64,000 bases of DNA, taken from positions 248,001 to 312,000 of the forward strand of contig NZ_JBEPMX010000001.1 of NCBI RefSeq assembly GCF_040545925.1, in the 5' to 3' direction. Both the position numbers and the translations under genes were made by a program. The stretch is from Alkalibacillus flavidus (GTDB taxonomy: Bacteria > Bacillota > Bacilli > Bacillales > Alkalibacillaceae). Position 1 is the stretch's first letter; the number at the start of each line of letters is the position of its first letter. The notes under the pieces were generated by a model. The model saw only the letters and a program-made list of their open reading frames with translations, searched no databases and was not told the DNA's origin. Shown here in pieces: positions 17,267 to 26,291 of the stretch.

Positions 17267-18139
17267 ATGAATTTTGGTCGAGTATTAACCGCAATGGTGA
17301 CGCCCTTTGATTCCATCGGACGTCTTGATTTGAAGAAAACTGAACAGTTAGTGACTCATTTAGTGGACCACGGTTCAGATGGGCTTGTGTTAGGTGGTAC
17401 GACAGGTGAATCACCAACATTAACTCATGATGAGAAGTTACAATTATTTCGTCATGTCGTGCAGTTAGTTGACGATGAGGTTACCATAATCGCCGGTACT
17501 GGAAGTAATCATACAGCGTCTGCAGCTGAATTGACGAAAGAAGCGAGTGAAACAGGGGTCGACGGTATTATGCTTGTCACGCCGTATTATAATAAGCCAA
17601 ATCCAGCTGGTTTATATCAGCACTTTACAACGATTGCAAACGAAACGGACTTACCGGTTATGTTATATAATATTCCTGGTCGTTCGGTTATTAATATGCC
17701 AGTTGAAACGACGGTTGCATTATCGAAAGTGGCTAATATCGTTTCCATAAAAGACGCAAGCGGTGACTTGTCGATGATGAGTGATATTATCCAACAAACG
17801 AGTGATGATTTTTCGCTTTATTCGGGTGAAGATCATTTAACCTTGCCGTCATTGGCGGTTGGCTCTCACGGCGTTGTCTCAGTCGCTTCACATGTGATTG
17901 GCGATCAGATGAAGGATATGGTAAAGGCTTATATGGCTGGTGATAACATGAAAGCAGCCGCTCGACATCGTGAATTATTACCTGTTATGCGAGCTTGCTT
18001 TATGGCACCATCACCTGCTCCTGTGAAAGCAGCTTTAAATTATCTAGGAGTCGATGTTGGATCCGTCCGACAACCACTCGTTGATTTAACGTTTGAAGAG
18101 TTCAACGACTTACAAAAAGTGCTTGATCGAATAGATTAG
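17267..18139 (+). CDS. dapA: 4-hydroxy-tetrahydrodipicolinate synthase
   Basis: DapA condenses aspartate semialdehyde with pyruvate to give the precursor of diaminopimelate and dipicolinate. The 290-residue TIM-barrel protein shows GTTGESPTLTHDEK, the tyrosine-containing MLVTPYYNKP, MLYNIPGRS, and the Schiff-base lysine in VSIKDASGDL. Start choice: ATG at 17267 is seven bases after GGAAGGGG at 17252-17259, and related proteins begin MNFG; the ATG at 17261 is too near. A strong terminator follows. In B. subtilis rnjB comes next, but here tepA does. Confidence 0.96.
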   Translation: MNFGRVLTAMVTPFDSIGRLDLKKTEQLVTHLVDHGSDGLVLGGTTGESPTLTHDEKLQLFRHVVQLVDDEVTIIAGTGSNHTASAAELTKEASETGVDGIMLVTPYYNKPNPAGLYQHFTTIANETDLPVMLYNIPGRSVINMPVETTVALSKVANIVSIKDASGDLSMMSDIIQQTSDDFSLYSGEDHLTLPSLAVGSHGVVSVASHVIGDQMKDMVKAYMAGDNMKAAARHRELLPVMRACFMAPSPAPVKAALNYLGVDVGSVRQPLVDLTFEEFNDLQKVLDRID

Positions 18140-18157
18140 TGATTTCTATGATGTTGA

Positions 18158-18196
18158 CCCCGATTATTCCTTTCTCTAGGTATAATCGGGGTTTTT
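18158..18196 (+). terminator. Intrinsic terminator of the dpaA-dapA operon
   Basis: CCCCGATTAT (18158-18167) pairs perfectly with ATAATCGGGG (18182-18191), followed by five T residues. Confidence 0.9.
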
Positions 18197-18272
18197 GATT
18201 GAAATATACGATATTACGATGCATGATTCGTTGATGTTCGTCCACACTACATGTCAGAAGGTGGTGTTGACG

Positions 18273-18989
18273 TTGGGAGATAATCAAGATGAAAAACAAA
18301 ATCAACAACAACAAGATTCTTTGATGGAGAAAATTAAACAATTAGGGTCGACGAATGTGCCACAAGCACCCGACTCGAATATTCACGTGTTACCCATCAT
18401 TGGTCAAATCGAAGGGCATTTACAACTACCAGCTAAAAATAAAACAACAAAATACGAACATCTCATTCCGCAAATTGTCGCGATCGAACAAAACCCGAAA
18501 ATCGAAGGTGTTATTATTTTGCTCAACACAGTTGGCGGCGATGTTGAAGCTGGGCTAGCCATTTCGGAAATGATTGCATCGTTATCAAAACCGACTGTAT
18601 CGATTGTATTAGGTGGTGGCCATTCAATAGGTGTACCGATCGCGACTGCTGCTAACCATTCTTTTATTACCGAAACCGCCACGATGACCATTCATCCGAT
18701 TCGGTTAACTGGTTTAGTGGTCGGTGTTCCGCAAACATTTGAATACTTAGATAAAATGCAAGAACGTGTGATCAATTTCGTGACACACCATGCCGATGTT
18801 GATGAAGAAACGTTTAAAGACCTTATGTTTGCTAAAGGTAATCTAACACGCGATATTGGGACCAATGTTGTTGGTCAAGATGCAGTGGACCACGGAATTA
18901 TTGATTCAATCGGTGGTGTTCAAGAGGCCATGGCGCATTTAAATCAATTGATCGGCAACGAAAGTCAATTAGGAGGTGAAACGTCATGA
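18273..18989 (+). CDS. tepA: ClpP-like translocation-enhancing serine protease TepA
   Basis: TepA (YmfB) is a ClpP/crotonase-fold protease. B. subtilis TepA has been associated with protein export and with degradation of small acid-soluble spore proteins. The 238-residue protein has a hydrophilic Gln-rich N terminus, then a ClpP-like core with VILLNTVGGDVEAGLAI, the serine nucleophile region GGGHSIG, and a likely catalytic histidine in ATMTIHPIRL. TTG at 18273 is the preferred start, about seven bases after the AGGTGGTG ribosome site; the frame is open much further up but runs into the dapA terminator. It overlaps the next gene by four bases. Confidence 0.88.
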   Translation: MGDNQDEKQNQQQQDSLMEKIKQLGSTNVPQAPDSNIHVLPIIGQIEGHLQLPAKNKTTKYEHLIPQIVAIEQNPKIEGVIILLNTVGGDVEAGLAISEMIASLSKPTVSIVLGGGHSIGVPIATAANHSFITETATMTIHPIRLTGLVVGVPQTFEYLDKMQERVINFVTHHADVDEETFKDLMFAKGNLTRDIGTNVVGQDAVDHGIIDSIGGVQEAMAHLNQLIGNESQLGGETS

Positions 18990-19195
18990 TCATTCACACA
19001 CCGTTACAAGAACATGATATTTTTGATGAAGAGGATGATTTTAGCTCATATTATACAATAAATGTGAATCAGGCGATGCTCACCTTAAAACGGGATGATA
19101 GCAATCACGGTTATCAAATTGTTCACATGCATTCGACGAACCCAAACGATTACTTAAATAAGCGTTTAGAACCAGGTTCAATTTATTATTTATAA
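18986..19195 (+). CDS. ylzJ: YlzJ-like small protein
   Basis: This 69-residue protein resembles YlzJ, a small conserved Bacillaceae protein always found after tepA. It has no visible catalytic motif or membrane segment. The ATG overlaps the tepA stop (ATGA), with AGGAGGTG in the end of tepA as the ribosome site, so it is co-translated with tepA. Its function is unknown. Confidence 0.8.
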   Translation: MIIHTPLQEHDIFDEEDDFSSYYTINVNQAMLTLKRDDSNHGYQIVHMHSTNPNDYLNKRLEPGSIYYL

Positions 19196-19211
19196 ACATC
19201 CCCAAACCCCG

Positions 19212-19235
19212 CACGTCTATGATATAATAGACGTG
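19212..19235 (+). promoter_or_regulatory. Perfect 9-bp dyad centred on an extended -10 before spoIIIE
   Basis: CACGTCTAT (19212-19220) and ATAGACGTG (19227-19235) are exact inverse complements. The gap between them includes most of a TATAAT (19223-19228) preceded by TGA, an extended -10 pattern. It may be a repressor site over a promoter, or a stem. No convincing -35 is visible. Confidence 0.45.
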
Positions 19236-19239
19236 ACCG

Positions 19240-19273
19240 AAGCAGCCCATATCGTGGCTGCTTTACGCTTTTT
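19240..19273 (+). terminator. Hairpin with nearby T-run before spoIIIE
   Basis: AAGCAGCC (19240-19247) pairs with GGCTGCTT (19256-19263), followed after TACGC by TTTTT. It could end tepA-ylzJ transcripts or attenuate spoIIIE. Confidence 0.45.
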
Positions 19274-19285
19274 GGGGTGATGAAA

Positions 19286-21589
19286 ATGGCAAAAAAGAAA
19301 CGAAAAACAAAACGTAATAAACGACCACCATTTTTAAAATTTGAATTAATTGGGTTATTGCTCATCTTATTAGCTATTTTTTCTAGTGGTATTGCGCCGA
19401 TTAATGAAGGGGTTATCCCGAACTTATTAACGAGCGTGTTGCAATGGCTATTTGGTTTTTGGTATGCGATAGCGAGCGCGTTTATGCTCGGTTTAGGTGT
19501 TTATCTAGTATTAAAACGTGCATGGCCAACTTTTACGACGAATCGTTGGATCGGCTTTTATATTACATTAGCCTCTCTATTCTTAATGACGCATTTACAA
19601 ACGTTCGATGATGTTATCATTCAAACGGATGCGTCAATCTTCACGGTGACGTGGGATTATTTTGATGCTTATCAAACAGGCTCAATCGCTTATGCACATA
19701 TAGGCTCAGGTATGGCTGGCGCCTTCTTATTCTTTTTAACGTTTTATTTGTTGTCGGCAACAGGCGCTAAAGTGTTAGCGTTCTTCGGTTTAGTGATTGG
19801 AGTTATGTTTTTACTTGAGAAATCATTATCTGACGTTATGTCAGGCTTTATATCCTCTGTCCAATCGTTTTGGGAAAACGTTAAAGCAAAATGGCATGCG
19901 AAACGTGAAGCAAAGGCAGACGAGCAGGCGCAAGATACGGACAAAACGGATACGCAAGTGGATGTGTCCTTCGCTGATGAAAACAGTCAGTTAGAGGAGG
20001 AAGAGCCTGTTATTGCTAGTTTTGAAGCAGATGACGATGCAACCAATACATACGATGACTCGACAGAAGAGATCGAAACGAGTGAATGGACTGAACGTGT
20101 TGATCAGACGGCAACAGATAGTGATGACGATGAATCGTTGCCATTAACTGAAATTGAAAATGAAGATTATGCGTTACCACCACTTAATTTATTAAGTAAT
20201 CCGGTTAGTCATTCACAACAACAAGAAAAATCACAAATTCAATCAACAGTGAAAAAATTAGAACAAACTTTCCATAGCTTTGGCGTTAAGGCGAAAGTAA
20301 CGAAGGTGCATGTCGGACCAGCTGTAACAAAGTATGAAGTTTATCCTGATGTCGGTGTGAAGGTAAGTAAAATCGTCAATTTGCACGATGATTTAGCACT
20401 AGCCCTTGCTGCGCGTGATATACGGATCGAAGCACCAATCCCTGGCAAGTCTGCGATCGGTATTGAAGTCCCTAACGGTGAAGTGGCTCAAGTGTCGATG
20501 AAAGAAGTCATGCAACCGATTCACAACAATCCGGCTAAACTATTGTTCGGGTTAGGACGCGACATTGCAGGTGAAGCGATTACGGCTGAATTAAACAAAA
20601 TGCCACATATGCTCATTGCTGGTGCGACCGGTAGTGGTAAGAGTGTTTGTGTCAATGGTATTATTACGAGTATATTATTGCGTGCTAAACCGCATGAAGT
20701 AAAAATGATGATGATTGACCCGAAAAAAGTGGAACTAAACGCTTATAATGGTATCCCACATCTTCTTGCGCCTGTTGTAACTGATCCGAAAAAAGCGTCA
20801 CAAGCATTGAAGAAAATTGTTTCGGAAATGGAACGTCGTTATGAGTTATTTTCCGAAACAGGCACGAGAAATATTGAAGGCTATAATGAATACGTGAAGC
20901 GGGTTAATGAAGAAGAAGACGAGAATCATCCAACATTACCGTATATAGTTGTCCTTATTGATGAGTTAGCGGACTTAATGATGGTCGCATCCAGTGAAGT
21001 AGAAGATGCGATTACGCGGTTAGCTCAAATGGCACGTGCAGCAGGTATTCATTTAATCATTGCCACGCAGCGCCCATCCGTTGACGTCATTACTGGTGTC
21101 ATTAAGGCGAACATTCCATCTCGAATTGCCTTTAGCGTGTCTTCACAAACAGACTCTCGTACGATTTTAGATAGTGGCGGTGCTGAGAAATTACTCGGTA
21201 AAGGCGATATGTTATTCTTACCTGTCGGTGCGTCTAAGCCGACACGTATACAAGGTGCCTTTTTATCAGATTCTGAAGTGGAATCGATTGCTGATTATTG
21301 TATTGAACAACAGAAAGCACAATATCAAGATGATATGATTCCATCTGAAACGCCAGAGCAACATGAAGAGGTAGATGATGAATTATATGATGAAGCGGTG
21401 CAGTTGATTGTCGCGCAACAAAGTGCTAGTGTATCCATGTTACAACGTAAATTCCGCATCGGTTACACACGGGCTGCACGATTGATCGATGCGATGGAAG
21501 AACGGGGTGTAGTCGGACCTTATGAAGGAAGTAAACCACGTAAAGTCTTACAAACAACTACACAACCAGAAGAACAATCGACATCGTAA
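19286..21589 (+). CDS. spoIIIE: DNA translocase SpoIIIE/FtsK
   Basis: SpoIIIE pumps the chromosome into the forespore through the closing septum and clears trapped DNA in vegetative cells. The 767-residue protein has a Lys/Arg-rich N-terminal tip, four predicted membrane segments within about residues 20-185, a Gln/Asp/Glu-rich linker, and the motor: Walker A IAGATGSGKSVC, Walker B YIVVLIDELADLMM, and the C-terminal winged-helix gamma domain (LIVAQQSASVSMLQRKFRIGY) that reads polarity sequences. ATG at 19286 is preferred over the GTG/ATG pair at 19277/19280, which overlap the GGGGTGA ribosome site. By map position it is SpoIIIE rather than SftA. Confidence 0.95.
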   Translation: MAKKKRKTKRNKRPPFLKFELIGLLLILLAIFSSGIAPINEGVIPNLLTSVLQWLFGFWYAIASAFMLGLGVYLVLKRAWPTFTTNRWIGFYITLASLFLMTHLQTFDDVIIQTDASIFTVTWDYFDAYQTGSIAYAHIGSGMAGAFLFFLTFYLLSATGAKVLAFFGLVIGVMFLLEKSLSDVMSGFISSVQSFWENVKAKWHAKREAKADEQAQDTDKTDTQVDVSFADENSQLEEEEPVIASFEADDDATNTYDDSTEEIETSEWTERVDQTATDSDDDESLPLTEIENEDYALPPLNLLSNPVSHSQQQEKSQIQSTVKKLEQTFHSFGVKAKVTKVHVGPAVTKYEVYPDVGVKVSKIVNLHDDLALALAARDIRIEAPIPGKSAIGIEVPNGEVAQVSMKEVMQPIHNNPAKLLFGLGRDIAGEAITAELNKMPHMLIAGATGSGKSVCVNGIITSILLRAKPHEVKMMMIDPKKVELNAYNGIPHLLAPVVTDPKKASQALKKIVSEMERRYELFSETGTRNIEGYNEYVKRVNEEEDENHPTLPYIVVLIDELADLMMVASSEVEDAITRLAQMARAAGIHLIIATQRPSVDVITGVIKANIPSRIAFSVSSQTDSRTILDSGGAEKLLGKGDMLFLPVGASKPTRIQGAFLSDSEVESIADYCIEQQKAQYQDDMIPSETPEQHEEVDDELYDEAVQLIVAQQSASVSMLQRKFRIGYTRAARLIDAMEERGVVGPYEGSKPRKVLQTTTQPEEQSTS

Positions 21590-21655
21590 TCGTTCATCGC
21601 ATGATTTAGAAAGAACAGGCAATGCTATTAGCAGAGAATTGTTAGGAGGACTGAC

Positions 21656-22945
21656 ATGAAAACACTCATAGACCAACAAGTCGACTATGAAACGTATCAA
21701 TTACACATGATTCCGACAACGAAATTTAAAACGACGACGATCGCTTTAAAATTCGCAAGACCGATTGAACGTGAGACAATTACTGATCGTGCCTTGCTAC
21801 CATTCGTTTTACAAAAAGGAACCGAAAAATATCCAACTGAGCGTGATCTGCGTTTAGAATTAGATGAATTATATGGCTCTAAATTTTCAATCAATGGGGC
21901 GAAAAAAGGAGAAAACCATATCATTACGTTCACCCTCGATTTGCCAAACGAGAAGTTTATCGATGGTGAATCTGATCTCTTTCAACGTGGTGTGCAATTT
22001 TTATATGAAGTAGCAAACCGCCCGAAATTGGTCGAGCAGGCATTTGATCCTAATCTTGTCGGGAAAGAAAAAGAGACGCTAGAAAACAAAATCAACTCCA
22101 TTATTGATGAAAAAATGCAATACGCGAACTTAAGACTCGTTGATGAAATGTGTGACGGTGAATCATTTGGTATTCGGTCACATGGTTATGTAGAGGACTT
22201 AGATCGTATTGACGAGCAATCATTATACACCACCTATCAAAACATGATCCAACACGATCGTTTAGATATTTATGTGGTTGGCGATGTGGAAACAGAGACG
22301 GTTAAAGAAACATTCGAATCTCATTTTCCGATAAACCGTCAACCATCAGTTGATTTAAAACAAGCAGAAGCGGTGGATGCTGGAGATATCGATACCATCA
22401 CAGAACAACAAAAGATTCAACAAGCGAAATTACACTTCGGTTACCGTACGCACATCACATATCGGGATGATGATTACCCAGCCTTGCAAGTGTTTAACGG
22501 TATCTTCGGTGGATTCCCTCATTCTAAGCTGTTTTTAAATGTTCGCGAAAAACATTCACTTGCTTATTATGCAGCGTCACGTTTTGAAAGTCATAAAGGG
22601 TTATTATTCGTATTTAGCGGTATTGCTCCAGACACTTACGACGAAGCAAAAGAGATTATTTTAGCCCAACACGAGAGCATACAACAAGGCGATATTTCAG
22701 ATGACGAATTGGACCAAACGAAAAAAGCAATCGTCCATAGTTTAAAAGAAACATTAGACCGGTCTCGTGGCGTGATTGATTGGCATTACCAACAAGTGAT
22801 TGGTGGTAAATCCCAAACGAATGATGATGTTATTCAAGCCGTAGAAGCCGTAACGAAAGACGATGTTCAACGCGTTGCGAATCAAGTGTCATTAGATACT
22901 ATTTACTTATTAACGAGCGAAGACGGAGGTGGTCATGATGCGTGA
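21656..22945 (+). CDS. ymfF: M16-like peptidase homologue without zinc motif (YmfF)
   Basis: This 429-residue protein has the M16 peptidase fold pattern but no HxxEH motif where it should be: the region reads RALLPFVLQKGTEKYPTERDL. The C-terminal half is M16-like, with NGIFGGFPHSKLFLNVREKHSLAYYA. Such inactive partners usually pair with an active M16 subunit, and the next gene encodes one with an intact motif. B. subtilis YmfF is the positional equivalent. TAGGAGGA precedes the ATG. The gene overlaps ymfH by eight bases. Confidence 0.9.
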   Translation: MKTLIDQQVDYETYQLHMIPTTKFKTTTIALKFARPIERETITDRALLPFVLQKGTEKYPTERDLRLELDELYGSKFSINGAKKGENHIITFTLDLPNEKFIDGESDLFQRGVQFLYEVANRPKLVEQAFDPNLVGKEKETLENKINSIIDEKMQYANLRLVDEMCDGESFGIRSHGYVEDLDRIDEQSLYTTYQNMIQHDRLDIYVVGDVETETVKETFESHFPINRQPSVDLKQAEAVDAGDIDTITEQQKIQQAKLHFGYRTHITYRDDDYPALQVFNGIFGGFPHSKLFLNVREKHSLAYYAASRFESHKGLLFVFSGIAPDTYDEAKEIILAQHESIQQGDISDDELDQTKKAIVHSLKETLDRSRGVIDWHYQQVIGGKSQTNDDVIQAVEAVTKDDVQRVANQVSLDTIYLLTSEDGGGHDA

Positions 22946-24227
22946 AACAGCGATCCCGAAAGTGAATGAAACAGTGTATCATGAGCAATTGTCTAACGGG
23001 TTAGATGTTTATTTACTACCTAAAACCGATATGGAAAAAACGTTTGCTATCTTTTCAACAAATTATGGATCGGTTGATCAAACGTTTAAACCTATTAATG
23101 AAGACCAATGGGTGACGGTTCCTGACGGTATTGCGCATTTTTTAGAGCATAAAATGTTTGAAAAAGAAGATGGCGACGTGTTCCAACACTTCTCTGAACG
23201 CGGTGCTTCAGCGAATGCTTTTACGTCTTTTACTGAGACAGCGTATTTGTTTTCTAGCACAACAGATGTTGAAGCAAATGTTGAAACGCTTCTCGATTTC
23301 GTACAAGACCCATACTTTACAGAAGAAAGTGTTGAAAAAGAAAAAGGCATCATCGAGCAAGAAATTCGAATGTATGATGACCAACCTGATTGGCGTTTGT
23401 TTTTCGGTACGATCGCCTCGATGTTTAAACAACACCCTGTAAAAATTGATATTGCGGGTACAGTTGAATCAATTCGTCAAATTACGGCTGACGACTTATA
23501 TACGTGTTACAACACGTTTTACCACCCATCGAATATGCAAGTGGTTATAGCTGGCAATTTTGATGTCGATCAAATGGCAGATCTCATCCGCTCGAATCAA
23601 AGCGCTAAATCGTTTGAATCAAAACCTGCGATTGAACGTGATTACGGTGATGAGCCAGTTGGTGTCTATGAAAAAGAAAAAACCATTCATATGCCGATTA
23701 ATACACCAAAATGCATGATTGGAATTAAAGAAAAGCCTGAAGCTTTAGAACGCGATGTGTTATTGAAAAATGATTTAATCCGTGACCTCGCACTTGATTT
23801 ATACTTTTCGAAGAGTGGTCGTTATTATGAGACGTTATATCAAGAAGGGTTGATTATCGACTCACTTCGTTTAGAGTACGTGCTTGAGCCGTCATTTGGT
23901 TTTACAGCGATCGGTGCGAGTACTATGAAACCTGAAGCGTTGGGTGAACGTATCGTTGACATGTTACATTCCATCAAAACAGATGCTGTTGATGAAGTCG
24001 CTTTTGAACGAGCGAAAAAGAAAAAATACGGTGAATTACTTCGTGAATATAACAATTTGGAAAGTGTCGCGAGCAACGTCATTCAATACCACCAATTAGG
24101 CCTTGATTTCCGTGATGTGTTTGAGACGTTAGAACAATTGACATTAGATCAATTTAAAGAAAGTGTCTCATCATGGATTGATGACGATCAAATGACCGTT
24201 TGTATGATCAAATCAGAAGAGGGATAA
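22938..24227 (+). CDS. ymfH: M16 family zinc metallopeptidase (YmfH)
   Basis: This 429-residue M16 peptidase has the inverted zinc motif HFLEH in GIAHFLEHKMFEKEDGDVFQ and the downstream ligand region VEKEKGIIEQEIRMYDD. It resembles B. subtilis YmfH, and more distantly AlbF-type proteases. ATG at 22938 is taken as start, six bases after GGAGGTG at 22925-22931, inside the end of ymfF. The overlap and the active/inactive pairing suggest a heteromeric M16 protease; its substrate is unknown. Confidence 0.92.
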   Translation: MRETAIPKVNETVYHEQLSNGLDVYLLPKTDMEKTFAIFSTNYGSVDQTFKPINEDQWVTVPDGIAHFLEHKMFEKEDGDVFQHFSERGASANAFTSFTETAYLFSSTTDVEANVETLLDFVQDPYFTEESVEKEKGIIEQEIRMYDDQPDWRLFFGTIASMFKQHPVKIDIAGTVESIRQITADDLYTCYNTFYHPSNMQVVIAGNFDVDQMADLIRSNQSAKSFESKPAIERDYGDEPVGVYEKEKTIHMPINTPKCMIGIKEKPEALERDVLLKNDLIRDLALDLYFSKSGRYYETLYQEGLIIDSLRLEYVLEPSFGFTAIGASTMKPEALGERIVDMLHSIKTDAVDEVAFERAKKKKYGELLREYNNLESVASNVIQYHQLGLDFRDVFETLEQLTLDQFKESVSSWIDDDQMTVCMIKSEEG

Positions 24228-24228
24228 T

Positions 24229-24957
24229 GTGAAAACGGAAACGGTTCTCGTAGTCGGAGCTAGTAGTGATATTGGTGGGGCGATTGTGCATTCATTAGCA
24301 AATGACAATCCAAACAGGCAATTCGTTTTACATTATCATCAAAATCATGAAGCACTAAATAACTTAATCGACCTTTTAGATGAAGAACGTGTGCTTATGA
24401 CCGTACAAGCTGACTTAGCGACAGATAAGGGGATTAACGATTTAATACAATCGATCCCCTTTGATATTGAAACGATTATATTTGCGCAAGGCCAAGCGTA
24501 TTCTGGATTATTACTGGATACCCCTGATGACGTTATGGATCAATTATATTATGTGCATGTTAAATCGACGGCTATGATAACAAGACACTTTCTTCCGTCG
24601 ATGACTCGACAACAATCAGGGCAAATCGTCGTGGTGTCATCTATTTGGGGTGAAGAAGGTGTCAGTTATGAAGTGTGGTATTCGATGATGAAAAGTGCTC
24701 AAAACCATTTCGTCAAATCGTTAGCAAAAGAAGTGGGCCCATCTCAAATACGTGTAAACGGTGTTACGGCAGGTTTTATTGAGACCAAAATGAACAACCA
24801 CTTAAATGATACAGAACGCCAAGAGTTGTTAGCTGACATACCGCTTCACCGTGCAGGTCATCCAGAAGACATTGCTTCAGCTGTTAAGTTTTTATGTTCA
24901 ACAGAATCATCTTATATCAATGGTCATTTAATGCAACTTAATGGTGGTATGGCATAA
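24229..24957 (+). CDS. ymfI: Short-chain dehydrogenase/reductase YmfI
   Basis: This 242-residue protein is an SDR oxidoreductase of the FabG-like type. It has the nucleotide-binding VVGASSDIGGAI, the catalytic serine in VVVSSIWGEEG, the YSMMK active-site pair (Tyr-x-x-x-Lys), and the C-terminal GHLMQLNGGMA. The GTG start at 24229 lies one base after the ymfH stop, so the two are probably coupled. The substrate cannot be told; position matches B. subtilis ymfI. Confidence 0.9.
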   Translation: MKTETVLVVGASSDIGGAIVHSLANDNPNRQFVLHYHQNHEALNNLIDLLDEERVLMTVQADLATDKGINDLIQSIPFDIETIIFAQGQAYSGLLLDTPDDVMDQLYYVHVKSTAMITRHFLPSMTRQQSGQIVVVSSIWGEEGVSYEVWYSMMKSAQNHFVKSLAKEVGPSQIRVNGVTAGFIETKMNNHLNDTERQELLADIPLHRAGHPEDIASAVKFLCSTESSYINGHLMQLNGGMA

Positions 24958-25027
24958 GATAACTTCCATGTATAATCGGTTCTTTTCTGTTTAAACTAAA
25001 GGTGATGACAGAAAAGGAGGCTTTCTT

Positions 25028-25285
25028 ATGTCTGTAATGGATAATTTTGAACAATGGAAAGACTTTTTAGGCGACCGGCTTCATCAAGCACAAGATCAAG
25101 GTGTTGATCAGCAAGCAATTAATCAACTCGCTTATCAAGTCGGGGAACATTTAGCGACCCAAGTGGATGCTAAAAATGATGAAGAAGCGATGTTACGCGA
25201 TTTATGGAATGTTGCATCAGATGAAGAACGTCATACGATCGCGAATATGATGGTGAAATTAGTGCAGGATGAAGGTACCCATTAA
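25028..25285 (+). CDS. ymfJ: DUF3243 family protein YmfJ
   Basis: This 85-residue acidic helical protein belongs to the DUF3243 family. MDNFEQWKDFLGDRL near the start and the ending TIANMMVKLVQ are typical. Function is unknown. It has a strong AAAAGGAGG ribosome site and a strong terminator behind it. Position between ymfI and ymfK matches B. subtilis. Confidence 0.88.
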   Translation: MSVMDNFEQWKDFLGDRLHQAQDQGVDQQAINQLAYQVGEHLATQVDAKNDEEAMLRDLWNVASDEERHTIANMMVKLVQDEGTH

Positions 25286-25300
25286 TCATGTAGGGACCTG

Positions 25301-25340
25301 AAAGCCGAGTTAAGGAGCAATCCTTAGTTCGGCTTTTTTT
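25301..25340 (+). terminator. Strong intrinsic terminator after ymfJ
   Basis: AAAGCCGAGTTAAGGA (25301-25316) pairs with TCCTTAGTTCGGCTTT (25321-25336) around a four-base loop and ends in a T-run. Confidence 0.92.
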
Positions 25341-25476
25341 AATGTACAGGTTCATTGATTGAATGATATGAATTTTTATTCATAATTTATGACGTTCTAC
25401 CTTTTCATCGCCACGAAAATAATTTATGATAGACTTAACACGTATGAAAAAATGTGGAATAGAAAGGCTGATTCTA

Positions 25477-26274
25477 GTGACAGATGATCGCAAAGATTGG
25501 TACTTAGAATATGAAATCAAACATAATCGGCCTGGTTTACTTGGTGATATATCGTCTTTACTCGGTATGTTATCGATTAATATTATTATGATAAATGGTG
25601 TTGAAAACCAACGTCGAGGGATGTTGCTTCTTTGTAAAGATGATAGACAAATCGACCGTCTCGTTAGTATATTGAACACGATGCAAACTATTCGTGTGAC
25701 GAAAATTAGACGTCCGAAATTGCGTGACCGTTTAGCGGTGATGCACGGGCGATATATTAAGAGCGATTCAGACGATAAAAAGACATTTCGTTTCGTTCGT
25801 GATGAACTTGGTTTACTCGTTGATTTTATGGCTGAACTGTTTCAAAAAGACGGCCATGTGTTAATTGGTATTCGAGGTATGCCACGTGTTGGTAAAACCG
25901 AATCGATTGTGGCTGCAAGTGTTTGCGCCAATAAACGGTGGTTATTTTTATCTAGTACATTATTAAAACAAACGGTCCGAAGTCAGTTAATTAAAGATGA
26001 GTATGGATCTGATAATTTATTTATTATTGATGGCATGGTGTCGGTGAAGCGTTCAACTGAAAAACATTGGCAGCTCATCCGTGAAGTGATGGGAATTCCT
26101 GCTGTTAAAGTGGTTGAACATCCGGAAGCATTTGTGCAAAATTCCGAGTATACACTAGACGATTTCGATTATTTTATTGAATTGCGTAATAGTGTTGATG
26201 AAGAAATTGAATACGAGCAAATACAAAAACCACAATTCGATGAACAAGATGGTTTTTCGATGTTTGATTTTTAA
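25477..26274 (+). CDS. ymfK: DUF3388 family protein YmfK (ACT-like plus P-loop-like domain)
   Basis: This 265-residue protein is highly similar to B. subtilis YmfK. The N-terminal half looks like an ACT-type regulatory domain (YEIKHNRPGLLGDISSLLGML), followed by the conserved KLRDRLAVMHGRYIKSD and KTFRFVRDELGLLVDFMAELF. A GIRGMPRVGKTESIVAAS stretch resembles a Walker A loop. Function is unknown. The start is uncertain: GTG at 25477 fits related proteins and has GAAAGG about ten bases before it, but ATGs at 25426 and 25444 are in frame. Transcription may be separate from ymfJ because of the terminator between them. Confidence 0.85.
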   Translation: MTDDRKDWYLEYEIKHNRPGLLGDISSLLGMLSINIIMINGVENQRRGMLLLCKDDRQIDRLVSILNTMQTIRVTKIRRPKLRDRLAVMHGRYIKSDSDDKKTFRFVRDELGLLVDFMAELFQKDGHVLIGIRGMPRVGKTESIVAASVCANKRWLFLSSTLLKQTVRSQLIKDEYGSDNLFIIDGMVSVKRSTEKHWQLIREVMGIPAVKVVEHPEAFVQNSEYTLDDFDYFIELRNSVDEEIEYEQIQKPQFDEQDGFSMFDF

Positions 26275-26291
26275 ATGGATGGTGTTAACTC

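Noticed and set aside
23078..23442. Several overlapping frames on both strands inside ymfH
   Set aside because: All are shadows of the ymfH coding frame, which carries the clear M16 motif.
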